Counted from the stretch's first letter, positions 14,959 through 23,780 are shown. The stretch is DNA of 37,038 nucleotides from Caloramator proteoclasticus DSM 10124 (GCF_900129265.1 NZ_FQVG01000026.1:1-37038), one strand, 5' to 3'. Numbers and translations are program-made. Notes: generated from the letters alone by a model not told the origin.

Positions 14959-14999
14959 GTATTTCTTTTACTAATAAAAATTATTTAGGAGGTTGAGGT

Positions 15000-15524
15000 A
15001 TGAATAAAGAATTGTGGAAAAAATGTGTGGAGTTTCACGGACACGAGTGCCCAGGGCTTGCAATAGGATTTAGAGCCTGTGAAATTGCAGTAGAAAAACT
15101 TAATTTAACCTTTTCTAAAGATGAGGAGGTTGTATGCATAACTGAAAATGATGCCTGTGGTGTTGATGCTGTACAAGTTATAACAGGATGTACGATGGGA
15201 AAGGGTAATTTATTATTTAAAGACAGGGGAAAAATGGCCTTTTCTTTTATTAAAAGACAGACAGGAGAAGGAATAAGAGTAGTATTAAAACCTTTAAAAA
15301 GAGAAATAACAAGAGAAGAAAATCAAAGGTATATTTTAGAGGCACCAGCAGAGGAGGTATTTGACATAAAGCCTTTAAATACTAAGCTTCCTGAAAAGGC
15401 AAGACTTTTTAACAGTATAATTTGTGAAGAATGTGGAGAGGCTACTGCAGAACATAGAATAAGAATTCAAAACAATAAGAAGGTTTGTTTAGACTGCTTT
15501 AAGGAATATACAAGGGGATGGTAA
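15000..15524 (+). CDS. FmdE-family protein with C-terminal zinc finger
   Basis: A 174-residue protein of the FmdE family, named from molybdenum formylmethanofuran dehydrogenase operons but also common in anaerobes lacking that enzyme. Seen are the core FHGHECPGLAIG (residues 12-23), ENDACGVDAVQVITGCTMGKGN with its conserved cysteines, and a C-terminal four-Cys zinc finger (CEEC...CLDC). The His/Cys motifs suggest metal or metallo-cofactor binding. It leads an operon with a FecCD permease, ATPase and lipoprotein, so it may bind, sense or insert the imported metal or metal chelate (inference). AGGAGG lies seven bases before the ATG. Confidence 0.85.
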   Translation: MNKELWKKCVEFHGHECPGLAIGFRACEIAVEKLNLTFSKDEEVVCITENDACGVDAVQVITGCTMGKGNLLFKDRGKMAFSFIKRQTGEGIRVVLKPLKREITREENQRYILEAPAEEVFDIKPLNTKLPEKARLFNSIICEECGEATAEHRIRIQNNKKVCLDCFKEYTRGW

Positions 15525-15526
15525 AA

Positions 15527-16582
15527 ATGCAGGCAGAAATTATGTATAAAAGATATGTAGGTAGAAAAAAGTTTGTATTTGCAGTTCTCGTTATAATTTT
15601 ATTTATACTGTCCTTTATAGCTTTAAATTTAGGTGCAAGTAGTACCACTTTATTAAATTTAATTAGTTTTTTTACAGGTATAACGGATGAAACTGCGAAC
15701 TTAGTTCTTTGGAGGATAAGGCTTCCAAGAATACTGGCTGCAGTTGTTGCAGGTGCAGCACTTTCAATTTCAGGCTGTATAATGCAGAATAACTTAAAAA
15801 ATCCTCTTGCATCACCCTTTACCCTTGGTATCTCCAATGCAGCAGCCTTCGGTGCCAACGTTGCAATAATTCTTTTAGATGCAGGTTTAACCCAAAGTAG
15901 TACAAAGGATGCGATAATAATAAATAATCCATACTTAGTGAGTATATGTGCCTTTGTATTTTCAATGATTGCAACACTTATTGTTGTAAAACTTGCAAAA
16001 CTTAAATTTTTTAGTAAAGAGGCAATAGTTCTCTCAGGTGTCTCTTTAGGTTCTCTTTTTACTGCAGCTACAACGCTTATACAGTATTTTGCACAGGACT
16101 ATCAAGTTGCTGCAGCTGTTTTTTGGACCTTTGGAGATTTAGGAAGGGTATCCTATAAAGAGGTTTTAATTATGTCAGCTACAACCTTAATATCATATAT
16201 ATATTTCTACATTCACAGATGGGATTATAATACATTAGAGGCATCAGATGATGTTGCAAAATCTTTAGGTGTTGATGTAGAAAAAGTTCGTATAAGAAGT
16301 TTAGTGTTAGTTTCCTTAGTAACAGCAACAGCAGTATCTTTCATAGGTGTTATAGGATTTATTGGTCTTATTGCACCACACATAATGAGAAGAATTGTTG
16401 GAAGTGATTTGAGGTTTTTAATCCCCACTTCTACAATTTTAGGCTCAATTATACTACTTTTATCAGATACACTTGCAAGAACTATAATAAGCCCGATAGT
16501 ACTTCCAGTTGGAGTTTTAACATCTTTTTTGGGAGCTCCCCTTTTTCTATATCTTTTAATAAAGGGGGAGGGTAGAAGATGA
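15527..16582 (+). CDS. FecCD-type ABC importer permease
   Basis: A 351-residue polytopic permease (about nine to ten helices) of the FecCD/BtuC family for iron-siderophore, haem, cobalamin or metal-chelate uptake. Family segments include LWRIRLPRILAAVVAGAALSISGCIMQ, NPLASPFTLGISNAAAFGA and the ATPase-contacting GVDVEKVR...GFIGLIAPHIMRRIVG region (each read in pieces). AAGGGGATGG lies upstream of ATG 15527; an ATG at 15518, overlapping the FmdE stop, is closer to that site than usual. The stop overlaps the ATPase gene start by four bases. Confidence 0.9.
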   Translation: MQAEIMYKRYVGRKKFVFAVLVIILFILSFIALNLGASSTTLLNLISFFTGITDETANLVLWRIRLPRILAAVVAGAALSISGCIMQNNLKNPLASPFTLGISNAAAFGANVAIILLDAGLTQSSTKDAIIINNPYLVSICAFVFSMIATLIVVKLAKLKFFSKEAIVLSGVSLGSLFTAATTLIQYFAQDYQVAAAVFWTFGDLGRVSYKEVLIMSATTLISYIYFYIHRWDYNTLEASDDVAKSLGVDVEKVRIRSLVLVSLVTATAVSFIGVIGFIGLIAPHIMRRIVGSDLRFLIPTSTILGSIILLLSDTLARTIISPIVLPVGVLTSFLGAPLFLYLLIKGEGRR

Positions 16583-17331
16583 TATTAAGGGTAGATAATT
16601 TAACATTTTCCTATCATAGTAAATTGGTTTTAGATAAAGTAAGTTTTAGTATAGATAGAGGAGAATGTGTTGCAATTCTTGGGATAAATGGTGCTGGAAA
16701 ATCTACGCTGTTGAAGTGTATTAATAGGATACTTACACCTGAAGGTGGATGTGTTTTTATTGATAGTATAGATATAACTAAAATGCATCAGATAGATATT
16801 GCAAAAAATATTGGATATGTTCCACAGAGAACAAATACAACAAGAATGACGGTTTTTGATGCTGTTCTATTAGGAAGAAGACCTTATATTAAGATTGATG
16901 CAACTAATGAGGATATTGATATTGTAAATGACATACTGAAAAATCTCTCTCTTGAAGATTATAGTTTGAAATATATAGACGAATTGAGTGGTGGAGAATT
17001 CCAAAAGGTTTTAATAGCAAGAGCACTTGCACAACAACCTAAGGTATTACTACTTGATGAGCCGACCAGCAGCTTAGATTTAAAAAATCAAATTGAGGTT
17101 TTAGATTTTATAAAGGACATTGCAAAGAAAAATGGCATTTCAGTTGTTGTTGTAATACACGATTTAAATTTAGCATTAAGATTTGCAGATAAATATATAT
17201 TAATGAGGGATAGCAGGATATATTCGGTAGGAGGAGAAGAAGTTATCACAGAAGAGTCAATTAGAGATGTTTATTCTGTAGATGTAAAAATAGAAAATAT
17301 AAGTAATAAAAAAATAATAATACCAATTTGA
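16579..17331 (+). CDS. FecE/BtuD-type ABC importer ATPase
   Basis: A 250-residue ATPase with Walker A GINGAGKST (35-43), a Q-loop in IGYVPQRT, signature LSGGEFQK, Walker B VLLLDEP, D-loop SSLDL and switch His in VVVIHDLNLA. The order and length match cytosolic ATPases of FecCD-type importers. The start ATG overlaps the permease stop (ATGA), and the lipoprotein gene follows 13 bp later, so permease, ATPase and binding protein form one complete importer. Confidence 0.93.
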   Translation: MILRVDNLTFSYHSKLVLDKVSFSIDRGECVAILGINGAGKSTLLKCINRILTPEGGCVFIDSIDITKMHQIDIAKNIGYVPQRTNTTRMTVFDAVLLGRRPYIKIDATNEDIDIVNDILKNLSLEDYSLKYIDELSGGEFQKVLIARALAQQPKVLLLDEPTSSLDLKNQIEVLDFIKDIAKKNGISVVVVIHDLNLALRFADKYILMRDSRIYSVGGEEVITEESIRDVYSVDVKIENISNKKIIIPI

Positions 17332-17344
17332 TGGAGGGATTTAA

Positions 17345-18445
17345 GTGAAAAAAAGGTTTGCATTACTTTTATCAATTATTATATTTCTTTTATCTATTTT
17401 TATGGTAGGATGTAGCAGTGAAGAAGTAAAGAATAATGGAAAGGAAAAAGTAATTACAGATTTGCTGGGAAGAGAAGTAAAGATTAAGGAGAATGTTGAA
17501 AGGGTTGTGGCAATAGGGCCAGGGGCATTAAGGCTCTATATATATGTAGGAGGAAAAGATAAGATTGTTGGAATTGAGGAATTTGAAAAGAAGAATGCCA
17601 AGGGAAGACCATATATAATAGCAAATAAAGAACTTATTGATTTACCTGTAGTTGGACTTGGAGGCCCTAATAATCCACCAGACCCAGAAAAAATTGTAGC
17701 AGTTAAACCAGATGTTATTTTTACTACCTATGCAAAGGATAAGGCAGAGGCAGATAATCTTCAAAATAAAACAGGTATTCCAGTTATAGCAATAAGCTAT
17801 GGAAAAACATCTTTATTTGATAATGCAGTTAATGAATCTTTAAGGCTAATTGGTAAGGTTATAAATAAAGAAGAAAGAGCAAATCAAGTAGTGGATTTTA
17901 TAGAAAATGCAAAAAAGGATTTAGAAAAAAGAACAGCCGATATTAAGGATGAAAATAGACCTACTGTATATATTGGTGCTCTTGGAATGAAGGGAATGCA
18001 CGGTATAGAAAGTACACAGGGTAAATATTCACTTTTTACAGCATTAAATATTAAAAACCTTGCAGATGAAACAGGAAAAACAGGAAGTGTTATGATTGAT
18101 AAGGAAAAGTTGGTTGAGTGGAACCCAAATATAATATTTATTGATTTAGGTGGACTTGAAATAGTTAAACAGGATTATAGTAAAAATACAAAATTCTATG
18201 ATTCACTTACTGCATTTAAAGAGGGCAATGTTTATTCACAGTTACCATATAATTTTTATAGCACTAATATTGATACAGCTTTAGTTAATGCTTACTTTAT
18301 AGGAAAGACAGTTTATCCAGAAAGGTTTAATGATATTAATATAAAGGAGAAGGCAGAGGACATATATAAGTTTTTTGTAGGGAAAGAATTGTTTGATAAG
18401 ATGCAGGGGGATTTTGGTGAGCTTGGGAAATTAGATATGAAATAA
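17345..18445 (+). CDS. Substrate-binding lipoprotein of the FecCD-type importer
   Basis: A 366-residue TroA/BtuF-type binding protein. The signal peptide ends in FMVGC, giving a lipid-modified Cys23. The mature part begins VITDLLGREVKIKENVERVVAIGPG, the usual start of periplasmic-binding class III proteins, and continues with PEKIVAVKPDVIFTT and WNPNIIFIDLGG. The two-lobe fold with one helical linker binds iron-siderophores, haem, cobalamin or metal chelates; the ligand is not evident. A partly conserved insert (KKNAKGRPYIIAN) resembles the variants found beside FmdE genes. The start codon is GTG 17345, preceded by GGAGGG. The operon terminates at 18461-18495. Confidence 0.9.
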   Translation: MKKRFALLLSIIIFLLSIFMVGCSSEEVKNNGKEKVITDLLGREVKIKENVERVVAIGPGALRLYIYVGGKDKIVGIEEFEKKNAKGRPYIIANKELIDLPVVGLGGPNNPPDPEKIVAVKPDVIFTTYAKDKAEADNLQNKTGIPVIAISYGKTSLFDNAVNESLRLIGKVINKEERANQVVDFIENAKKDLEKRTADIKDENRPTVYIGALGMKGMHGIESTQGKYSLFTALNIKNLADETGKTGSVMIDKEKLVEWNPNIIFIDLGGLEIVKQDYSKNTKFYDSLTAFKEGNVYSQLPYNFYSTNIDTALVNAYFIGKTVYPERFNDINIKEKAEDIYKFFVGKELFDKMQGDFGELGKLDMK

Positions 18446-18460
18446 AGTATATAAGTAATA

Positions 18461-18495
18461 AAAAGACGAAGTAGAAAAATGCTTCGTCTTTTTTG
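18461..18495 (+). terminator. Terminator of the FmdE/ABC operon
   Basis: AAAAGACGAAG and CTTCGTCTTTT form an 11-bp stem with a 10-nt loop, followed by a T-run. Confidence 0.9.
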
Positions 18496-18522
18496 TTTTA
18501 GAAAAATATTTACAGTAAAGTA

Positions 18523-18551
18523 TTTACAAAAACAAAGAAGTAGAATATAAT
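18523..18551 (+). promoter_or_regulatory. Promoter of the Ytr-like operon
   Basis: TTTACA (18523-18528), 17 bp, TATAAT (18546-18551), a near-consensus sigma-A promoter about 130 bp before the first gene. Confidence 0.8.
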
Positions 18552-18555
18552 ATAA

Positions 18556-18597
18556 CTGTACTAAACGAAATAATACAGATAATACACGTAATACAGG
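18556..18597. promoter_or_regulatory. Operator region: inverted repeat plus three 9-bp tandem repeats
   Basis: CTGTACTA (18556-18563) is nearly the inverse of TAATACAG (18571-18578). The latter begins three tandem 9-mers at 18571, 18580 and 18589 (TAATACAGA, TAATACACG, TAATACAGG). The cluster starts at the expected transcription start. It is the natural binding site for the GntR/YtrA-like repressor encoded at 20349. Confidence 0.65.
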
Positions 18598-18680
18598 GGG
18601 AGGGGTTATTGAATTCTACTAAATAGATTAATAAATGTAATAGAATGTGTTTAAAAAAAGGTTATTAAGGAGGGTTTAGA

Positions 18681-20330
18681 ATGAAAAGGGGGCATATACA
18701 TCCGATACTTCAAAACGATTTTAAAAGATTTGGACTGTTTGGATTGATATATGGGTTGTTTTTAAGTTTATTTATACCGATTAAGCTGTTTAATCTAATT
18801 GGCTATTCTAAACATATAGAGGACATAAACCCATATGCTATTTTTAGATTTAATTCAGAAAATGGTATATATATTTTAGGTATTGTTATTTTTTCAATCA
18901 TACTTGGTGTTGTTATATTTAGTGAAGCACAAAATTATAGCTCCAATAATCATTTATATGGCCTGCCCTTTACCAAAAAGGAAATTTTTATAAATAAAGT
19001 TTTAGTAGGTATTTTTCTTATATTAATTGCCTGCCTATTTAATGTTATACTTTGTTATCTCTTATTATTGAAAACTAATTACTACAACATTTTAAAATTA
19101 ATTATATTAAAGTATTATATTTTAGTTTTCATTTTAAGTACAATCTTTTTTATGTATAGCGTTTTATTTTCAACAATGACAACAAATAATCTTCTTAATG
19201 CTCTTTTTAGTTTTACTTTTTGTGTACTGCCCTATGGTATTGTAAAACTTTTGAATATGTTATTAGAAAACATTTTAATTGGTAGGTATGAACAGTTTAA
19301 AGAGACAATTTTACCACATCTTTTTCCATTTAGCATAATGGCAGGTTTAACTTTAGAGTTATTTAAGAGCAAGGACTTGATTTTATTTTTAATGAGCATA
19401 ATTTTTATATTCATTTTATCCTTTGCACTGTTTTTATACAGAAAAAATGAGAACATTAATAGATTAATTGTATTTAAATTTTTAGAACCTGTATTTGTGT
19501 ATGTTGTGACTTTTATTACAATGTTGATATTTGGAATAATTATAATTAATATGTTGCCTAAAAGTTTTATAGGAGTAACTATAGGTTGTTTTATAGGTGC
19601 GTTTTTAGGACATTATGTTTCACAAATGGTGCTTCATAGGGAAATAGTTGTTTTTAAATATATGAAGGGATTTTATGTATATGTATTATTAATGATTATT
19701 GTTATATTTGTTCTGGGTAAAACAGACATAGTTTATCGCCATACGCCACCTAAAGTTGAGGAGGTTGAAGGAGCGTACGTTACAATAGAACAGCATAAAT
19801 TTAAATCTATTGAAAGAAATAATTTCAATTACCTTATAAGAAATCCTAATACAATAGCACAAATAATTGAGTTACAGAATTATTTAATTGGTTTAAAGCA
19901 GATTCCTTATGAAGTTAATTCTACTTTCATTGTTTATAAATTAAAGGATGGCTCAATAGTAAAAAGAAAATATTTAACAGACTATACAATAAAGGAAGAA
20001 GAGTATTTAAAGCAAATATCAAAGGATAAAGACTTTAAAACTGTTGAATATGATATTTTGCGTATAAAACCAGAGCATATAAAGGATGTTGTAGTTATAT
20101 ATAAAAATAAAACATATGAGATAAAGGATAACGAAAAAATAAATTATGTATGCAAAAACTTAAGGGAGGATATTTTGAATGATAGATATGATTTAAGTAC
20201 TTTTGAAGGCACAATAAGAATTACCCTATATCCACAATATTATAAAAAATATGGAATAGACAGAGATAATCAAATTTTAGATTATCAAATAAGTTCAGGT
20301 AACAAATGGATTGAAGAGGTGATAAAGTAG
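18681..20330 (+). CDS. ABC-type membrane protein with C-terminal soluble domain (paralogue of 21603)
   Basis: A 549-residue protein. It starts HPILQNDFKRFGLFGLIYGL, like the ABC-2-type permeases that begin with a short basic helix, and has about ten predicted transmembrane helices up to residue 350. After RHTPPKVEEVEGAYV comes a soluble domain of about 190 residues. The same plan and the RHxPPK motif recur in the protein at 21603, so the two arose by duplication and probably form a heterodimer. The GntR and ATPase genes lie between them. This resembles the Bacillus ytr cluster (YtrA regulator, YtrB ATPase, YtrC/D membrane proteins), tied there to cell-wall antibiotics; that role is inference. 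AAGGAGGG lies seven bases before the ATG. Confidence 0.8.
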   Translation: MKRGHIHPILQNDFKRFGLFGLIYGLFLSLFIPIKLFNLIGYSKHIEDINPYAIFRFNSENGIYILGIVIFSIILGVVIFSEAQNYSSNNHLYGLPFTKKEIFINKVLVGIFLILIACLFNVILCYLLLLKTNYYNILKLIILKYYILVFILSTIFFMYSVLFSTMTTNNLLNALFSFTFCVLPYGIVKLLNMLLENILIGRYEQFKETILPHLFPFSIMAGLTLELFKSKDLILFLMSIIFIFILSFALFLYRKNENINRLIVFKFLEPVFVYVVTFITMLIFGIIIINMLPKSFIGVTIGCFIGAFLGHYVSQMVLHREIVVFKYMKGFYVYVLLMIIVIFVLGKTDIVYRHTPPKVEEVEGAYVTIEQHKFKSIERNNFNYLIRNPNTIAQIIELQNYLIGLKQIPYEVNSTFIVYKLKDGSIVKRKYLTDYTIKEEEYLKQISKDKDFKTVEYDILRIKPEHIKDVVVIYKNKTYEIKDNEKINYVCKNLREDILNDRYDLSTFEGTIRITLYPQYYKKYGIDRDNQILDYQISSGNKWIEEVIK

Positions 20331-20348
20331 GGAAATGGAGGTGAATTT

Positions 20349-20729
20349 ATGTTTGAACTTGATGTGAGAAGTAGAGTTCCTATTTATGAACAGCTATTTG
20401 AAAAGATAAAGGAACTCATTATAAAGGGGTTGTTGAAGGAGCACGAGCAACTCCCATCTGTTAGGGCACTATCTAATGATTTAACAATAAACCCAAATAC
20501 AATTCAAAAGGCTTATAGGGAGCTTGAAAATCAAGGATATATATATTCAATACCTGGTAAAGGAAGCTTTGTAGCACCTTTAAAGGATAGAGATATTAAC
20601 AAAGAAAAGATAGAAAAGATTTTAGAAGAGGTAAAGAAGCTTATGCTTGAGGGGCTTTATTTAGGAATGGACAGGGAGGATTTTATAAAGGTTTTAGAAG
20701 ATGCTATAAAAATTAAGGAGGTAAGATAA
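20349..20729 (+). CDS. GntR-family regulator, YtrA subfamily
   Basis: A 126-residue regulator with the GntR winged helix: VPIYEQLFEKIKELIIKG, EQLPSVRALSNDLTINPNTIQKAYRELENQGYIYSIPGKGSFVA (read in pieces). There is only a short helical tail of about 50 residues instead of an effector domain, which defines the YtrA subfamily. These usually repress their own ABC operon and are relieved by cell-envelope stress or antibiotics. The likely target is the repeat cluster at 18556-18597. It lies 18 bp after the first membrane gene, and its stop touches the ATPase start. Confidence 0.92.
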   Translation: MFELDVRSRVPIYEQLFEKIKELIIKGLLKEHEQLPSVRALSNDLTINPNTIQKAYRELENQGYIYSIPGKGSFVAPLKDRDINKEKIEKILEEVKKLMLEGLYLGMDREDFIKVLEDAIKIKEVR

Positions 20730-21628
20730 TGTTAAGGGTAAATGGACTTTATAAAAAATACGATGATTTTGAGGCAATAAAGAATGTAAGCCTATATATA
20801 CCAAGGGGAGTAGTATATGGACTTATTGGTTCAAATGGTGCAGGAAAAACAACTTTATTAAAGACGGTGACAGGAATTTTTGAAAAGGATAGAGGAACTG
20901 TGACTTTGAATGAAAAAGAAATTTATGAAAATGTTGAGGCAAAAAAGAAGATATTTTTTATAGCAGATAATCCATATTTTTATCCAGGATATACAGTAAA
21001 GGATATGGCAAATTTTTATAAAACAGTATATGAAACTTGGGATGAGGTTAAGTATGAAAGGCTAAGGGGTATATTTAAAATAGATGAAAACAAAAAAGTT
21101 AGGAATATGTCAAAGGGGATGCAAAAGCAAGTTGCAATATGGCTTGGATTATCAACAAATACAGATGTTTTAATTTTGGATGAACCGCTTGATGGCCTTG
21201 ATGCAGTTATAAGGCAAAGAGTGAAAAAATTGATTTTCCATGAGGTTATAGATAGACAACTTACAGTATTAATATCATCACATAATTTAAGGGAACTTGA
21301 GGATTTTTGTGATTATGTTGCAATACTCCATAGTGGAGAAGTAATTTTAGAAAAAGAAGTAGAAAAACTAAAAAGCAGTATTTTTAAAGTAGAAGTTGCC
21401 TTTAATGATGGAATGCCTGAAGAGCTAATGAAAAGGATAAAGCTAATAAAAGCTGTACAAAAGGGGAGAATGTGGGTGCTTGTAGTTGAAGGAGAAAGGA
21501 TTGAGATTGAAAAAACTATCCAATCCTATAATCCAATTTTATTTGATATTGTATCACTTACGCTTGAGGAAATTTTTATGTATGAAATGGAGGGGATAGG
21601 GTATGAGTATGAGAACATCAACTATTAA
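20729..21628 (+). CDS. ABC transporter ATPase (YtrB/BcrA-like)
   Basis: A 299-residue ATPase with Walker A GSNGAGKTT (34-42), signature MSKGMQKQ (instead of LSGGQ), Walker B VLILDEPLDGLD and H-loop ISSHNLRELE. The C-terminal extension of about 80 residues is typical of ABC-2 exporter ATPases. AAGGAGG lies upstream, and its end overlaps the second membrane gene by 26 bp. Together with the two membrane proteins it should form an export or envelope-protection system; the substrate is unknown. Confidence 0.92.
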   Translation: MLRVNGLYKKYDDFEAIKNVSLYIPRGVVYGLIGSNGAGKTTLLKTVTGIFEKDRGTVTLNEKEIYENVEAKKKIFFIADNPYFYPGYTVKDMANFYKTVYETWDEVKYERLRGIFKIDENKKVRNMSKGMQKQVAIWLGLSTNTDVLILDEPLDGLDAVIRQRVKKLIFHEVIDRQLTVLISSHNLRELEDFCDYVAILHSGEVILEKEVEKLKSSIFKVEVAFNDGMPEELMKRIKLIKAVQKGRMWVLVVEGERIEIEKTIQSYNPILFDIVSLTLEEIFMYEMEGIGYEYENINY

Positions 21629-23300
21629 TTCAATATTTAAAAATGATTTAAAAAGGTTTTGGGTTGTAGGCCTTATGTATTTAATTCTAATCTTTTTAAA
21701 TATACCTTTAAATATGCTAATTTCACTATCAAAGGTAACAGATAAGGAAGAATTAATATTTACCTTTACACAAATGTTTAATTATCAATCAGACTACTTT
21801 ATATTTTGTATATTGATTTTAAGTATTTTAGTAGGTATGCTTTTAATCCGTGAAGTACAAGGGTATAGAAGTAACATTCATATCTTTAGTTTGCCATTTT
21901 CAAAGAAGAATATTTTTATAAATAAGTTTTTTGCGGGTTTTGTTTTGTTTTTTACTCCAATCTTTGTTAATTTTTTAATAACGGAAGTAATTTATTTTGC
22001 ATTTGGTGTAAATGAATTAATGAAAAAGAGTATAATATTAAATTATTATATAATGCTTCTATTAATTTGCATAATTTTCTTTTTACAAAGTTTAGTAATA
22101 GGTATTATTACATCAAACTCATTGTTTCATATATCAAGTGGATTATTAATTAATTTTATCCCTTTTATTTTCATAAGTGTTCTAAATTCATTTTTGAATG
22201 TTGTTTTCTATGGTTTGCACTTGGAGGATAGTGTAACACTTTTAACATCAAATAAGTCATTTATAGCTTATTTATTTCCACTGTTGAGCTGGTTAAATAG
22301 CGAAATTGTATTTAGTAAAGCAGGTTTTACTGGATATATATATTTGATTTTAACAATACTAATTTATTTTTTACTATCCTATGTACTTTTTACAAAAAGG
22401 AAAAACGAAAAGGCAAGAAATTTAATCGTTTTTGATTCTATAGCCGAAGCACTAAAATATTTTAATACAGCATTGTTAATGTTTGGAGTTTCAAGTTTAG
22501 CTACAATGATAGCAAAAGGAGACATATTTACAGTATTTATGTGGGGATTAATAGGTGCTTTTTTCGGATATTATTTATCTGAGGCACTATTAAAAAGGAA
22601 TTTCAAAGTTTATAGAAATTTAAAGGGATATTTAATTGTTGTGTCTATATGGTGTATATTTCTGCTAATTAGTCAAACGGAAATAATATTTAGACACAGT
22701 CCTCCAAAGTTAGATGATGTTGAGAGTGTATGTATATCTAATAATAAAAAGATTATTTACGATATGGAGTATGAGTTTAAAGCACCAAGGTTTCATATAA
22801 CAAACAAAGAAACAATTAAAAAAATACTTTCTCTACAGCAACATATAACATCCCTTAAAAGGGATTATAGTAAATCAGATAATATTTATATAGTATATAA
22901 ACTTAAAAATGGGAGAGAAATAAAAAGGCTTTATGAAGGAAGTTTTGACAGTAAATATAATGAGTATATGAAATTAATATCTTTGGATGAGGGTTATAAG
23001 AAAATAAATTATAATATATTCAATATAGATGATAAGGAATTCGATAAGGTTATGATATTTATCAAGGATAAAAATGAAGTTGAAATTAATGACAAAGACA
23101 AGATTAAATTTGTAGTGAATAACCTAAAAAGAGATATATTAAGTAATAGCTACCAGTATAAAGACGAAATAATTTTTGATGGAATTGAAAAGTCAAAGGG
23201 AAGTATTGAAATATATTATGGATATGACGGTCAAAAATATAAATATATAGCATATGTAATAGATACAAATAATAAATGGATAGATGAGCTGATTAAATAG
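21603..23300 (+). CDS. ABC-type membrane protein with C-terminal soluble domain (paralogue of 18681)
   Basis: A 565-residue protein with the same plan as the one at 18681. It opens with SIFKNDLKRFWVVGLMYL and has a similar helix pattern, an IFRHSPPKLDDVE junction after the membrane part, and a soluble C-terminal domain ending with NNKWIDELIK (NKWIEEVIK in the paralogue). The soluble domain has no catalytic motif that I recognise. Its first codons overlap the ATPase gene by 26 bp; ATG 21609 is an alternative start. It ends the operon, followed by a long perfect hairpin. Confidence 0.8.
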   Translation: MSMRTSTINSIFKNDLKRFWVVGLMYLILIFLNIPLNMLISLSKVTDKEELIFTFTQMFNYQSDYFIFCILILSILVGMLLIREVQGYRSNIHIFSLPFSKKNIFINKFFAGFVLFFTPIFVNFLITEVIYFAFGVNELMKKSIILNYYIMLLLICIIFFLQSLVIGIITSNSLFHISSGLLINFIPFIFISVLNSFLNVVFYGLHLEDSVTLLTSNKSFIAYLFPLLSWLNSEIVFSKAGFTGYIYLILTILIYFLLSYVLFTKRKNEKARNLIVFDSIAEALKYFNTALLMFGVSSLATMIAKGDIFTVFMWGLIGAFFGYYLSEALLKRNFKVYRNLKGYLIVVSIWCIFLLISQTEIIFRHSPPKLDDVESVCISNNKKIIYDMEYEFKAPRFHITNKETIKKILSLQQHITSLKRDYSKSDNIYIVYKLKNGREIKRLYEGSFDSKYNEYMKLISLDEGYKKINYNIFNIDDKEFDKVMIFIKDKNEVEINDKDKIKFVVNNLKRDILSNSYQYKDEIIFDGIEKSKGSIEIYYGYDGQKYKYIAYVIDTNNKWIDELIK

Positions 23301-23332
23301 GTTAACAAAAGGGGCGAATCCCTTTTGTTAAC
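23301..23332. terminator. Perfect hairpin between convergent genes
   Basis: GTTAACAAAAGGG - GCGAAT - CCCTTTTGTTAAC is a 13-bp perfect stem. It lies directly after the Ytr-like operon and touches the stop of the thioredoxin-like gene. There is no T-run on the plus strand beyond the stem, so efficiency there is uncertain. Confidence 0.7.
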
Positions 23333-23652
23333 TAAAACACAAGTGAATAATATTTGTCAACAGTTGCCTGAAAATCATCAATGCTTATTATTCTTGATTT
23401 TCGGGCTATTTCTTTTCCGTCTATAAATATAAGTATTGTAGGAAATGTAAATATAGAATATTCTCCAGCAGATTCAGGAACGTTTGTAATTTCAACCTTT
23501 GCAAGCTTTATATTTGGGTAGTTTGTTAAAGCCTCCTCTATTTTAGGATAGAGTGCGTGGCATACGCTGCAAGCCTCACTTGAAAAATATACAATGCACA
23601 TTGTATTTTCTTTTATAAAATTTTTAATAGAGTCTAATGTTGAAAGAACCAT
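23332..23652 (-). CDS. Thioredoxin-family protein (CxxC)
   Basis: A 106-residue thioredoxin fold. CIVYFSSEACSVC places the active-site pair at C28 and C31 (CSVC rather than CGPC). The cis-Pro loop is FTFPTILIF, and the final strand is GKEIARKSRIIS. There is no signal peptide, so it acts in the cytosol. The CSVC centre suggests a specialised reductant or a partner other than classical thioredoxin reductase. AGAGGTG lies upstream of the ATG. It is probably a single-gene unit, convergent with the Ytr-like operon. Confidence 0.88.
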   Translation of the reverse strand: MVLSTLDSIKNFIKENTMCIVYFSSEACSVCHALYPKIEEALTNYPNIKLAKVEITNVPESAGEYSIFTFPTILIFIDGKEIARKSRIISIDDFQATVDKYYSLVF

Positions 23653-23780
23653 AAAAACACCTCTTTACCATAATATCATTATAATACGATATATTATATA
23701 TGATTTAAAAAATAATATCTACCATTATACTTTAATATTTTGTTCGGAAACAATATCTTATCATTTATTTTTACAAGGTT

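Noticed and set aside
18571-18597. The 9-bp tandem repeats as a mini CRISPR-like or satellite array
   Set aside because: There are only three units without spacers, placed at a promoter; an operator is the better explanation.
18609-18626. A five-codon leader peptide (TTG AAT TCT ACT AAA TAG) behind GGGGGAGGGG
   Set aside because: The ribosome site is only a few bases from a TTG start, and no attenuator-like structure follows, so the fit is likely by chance.
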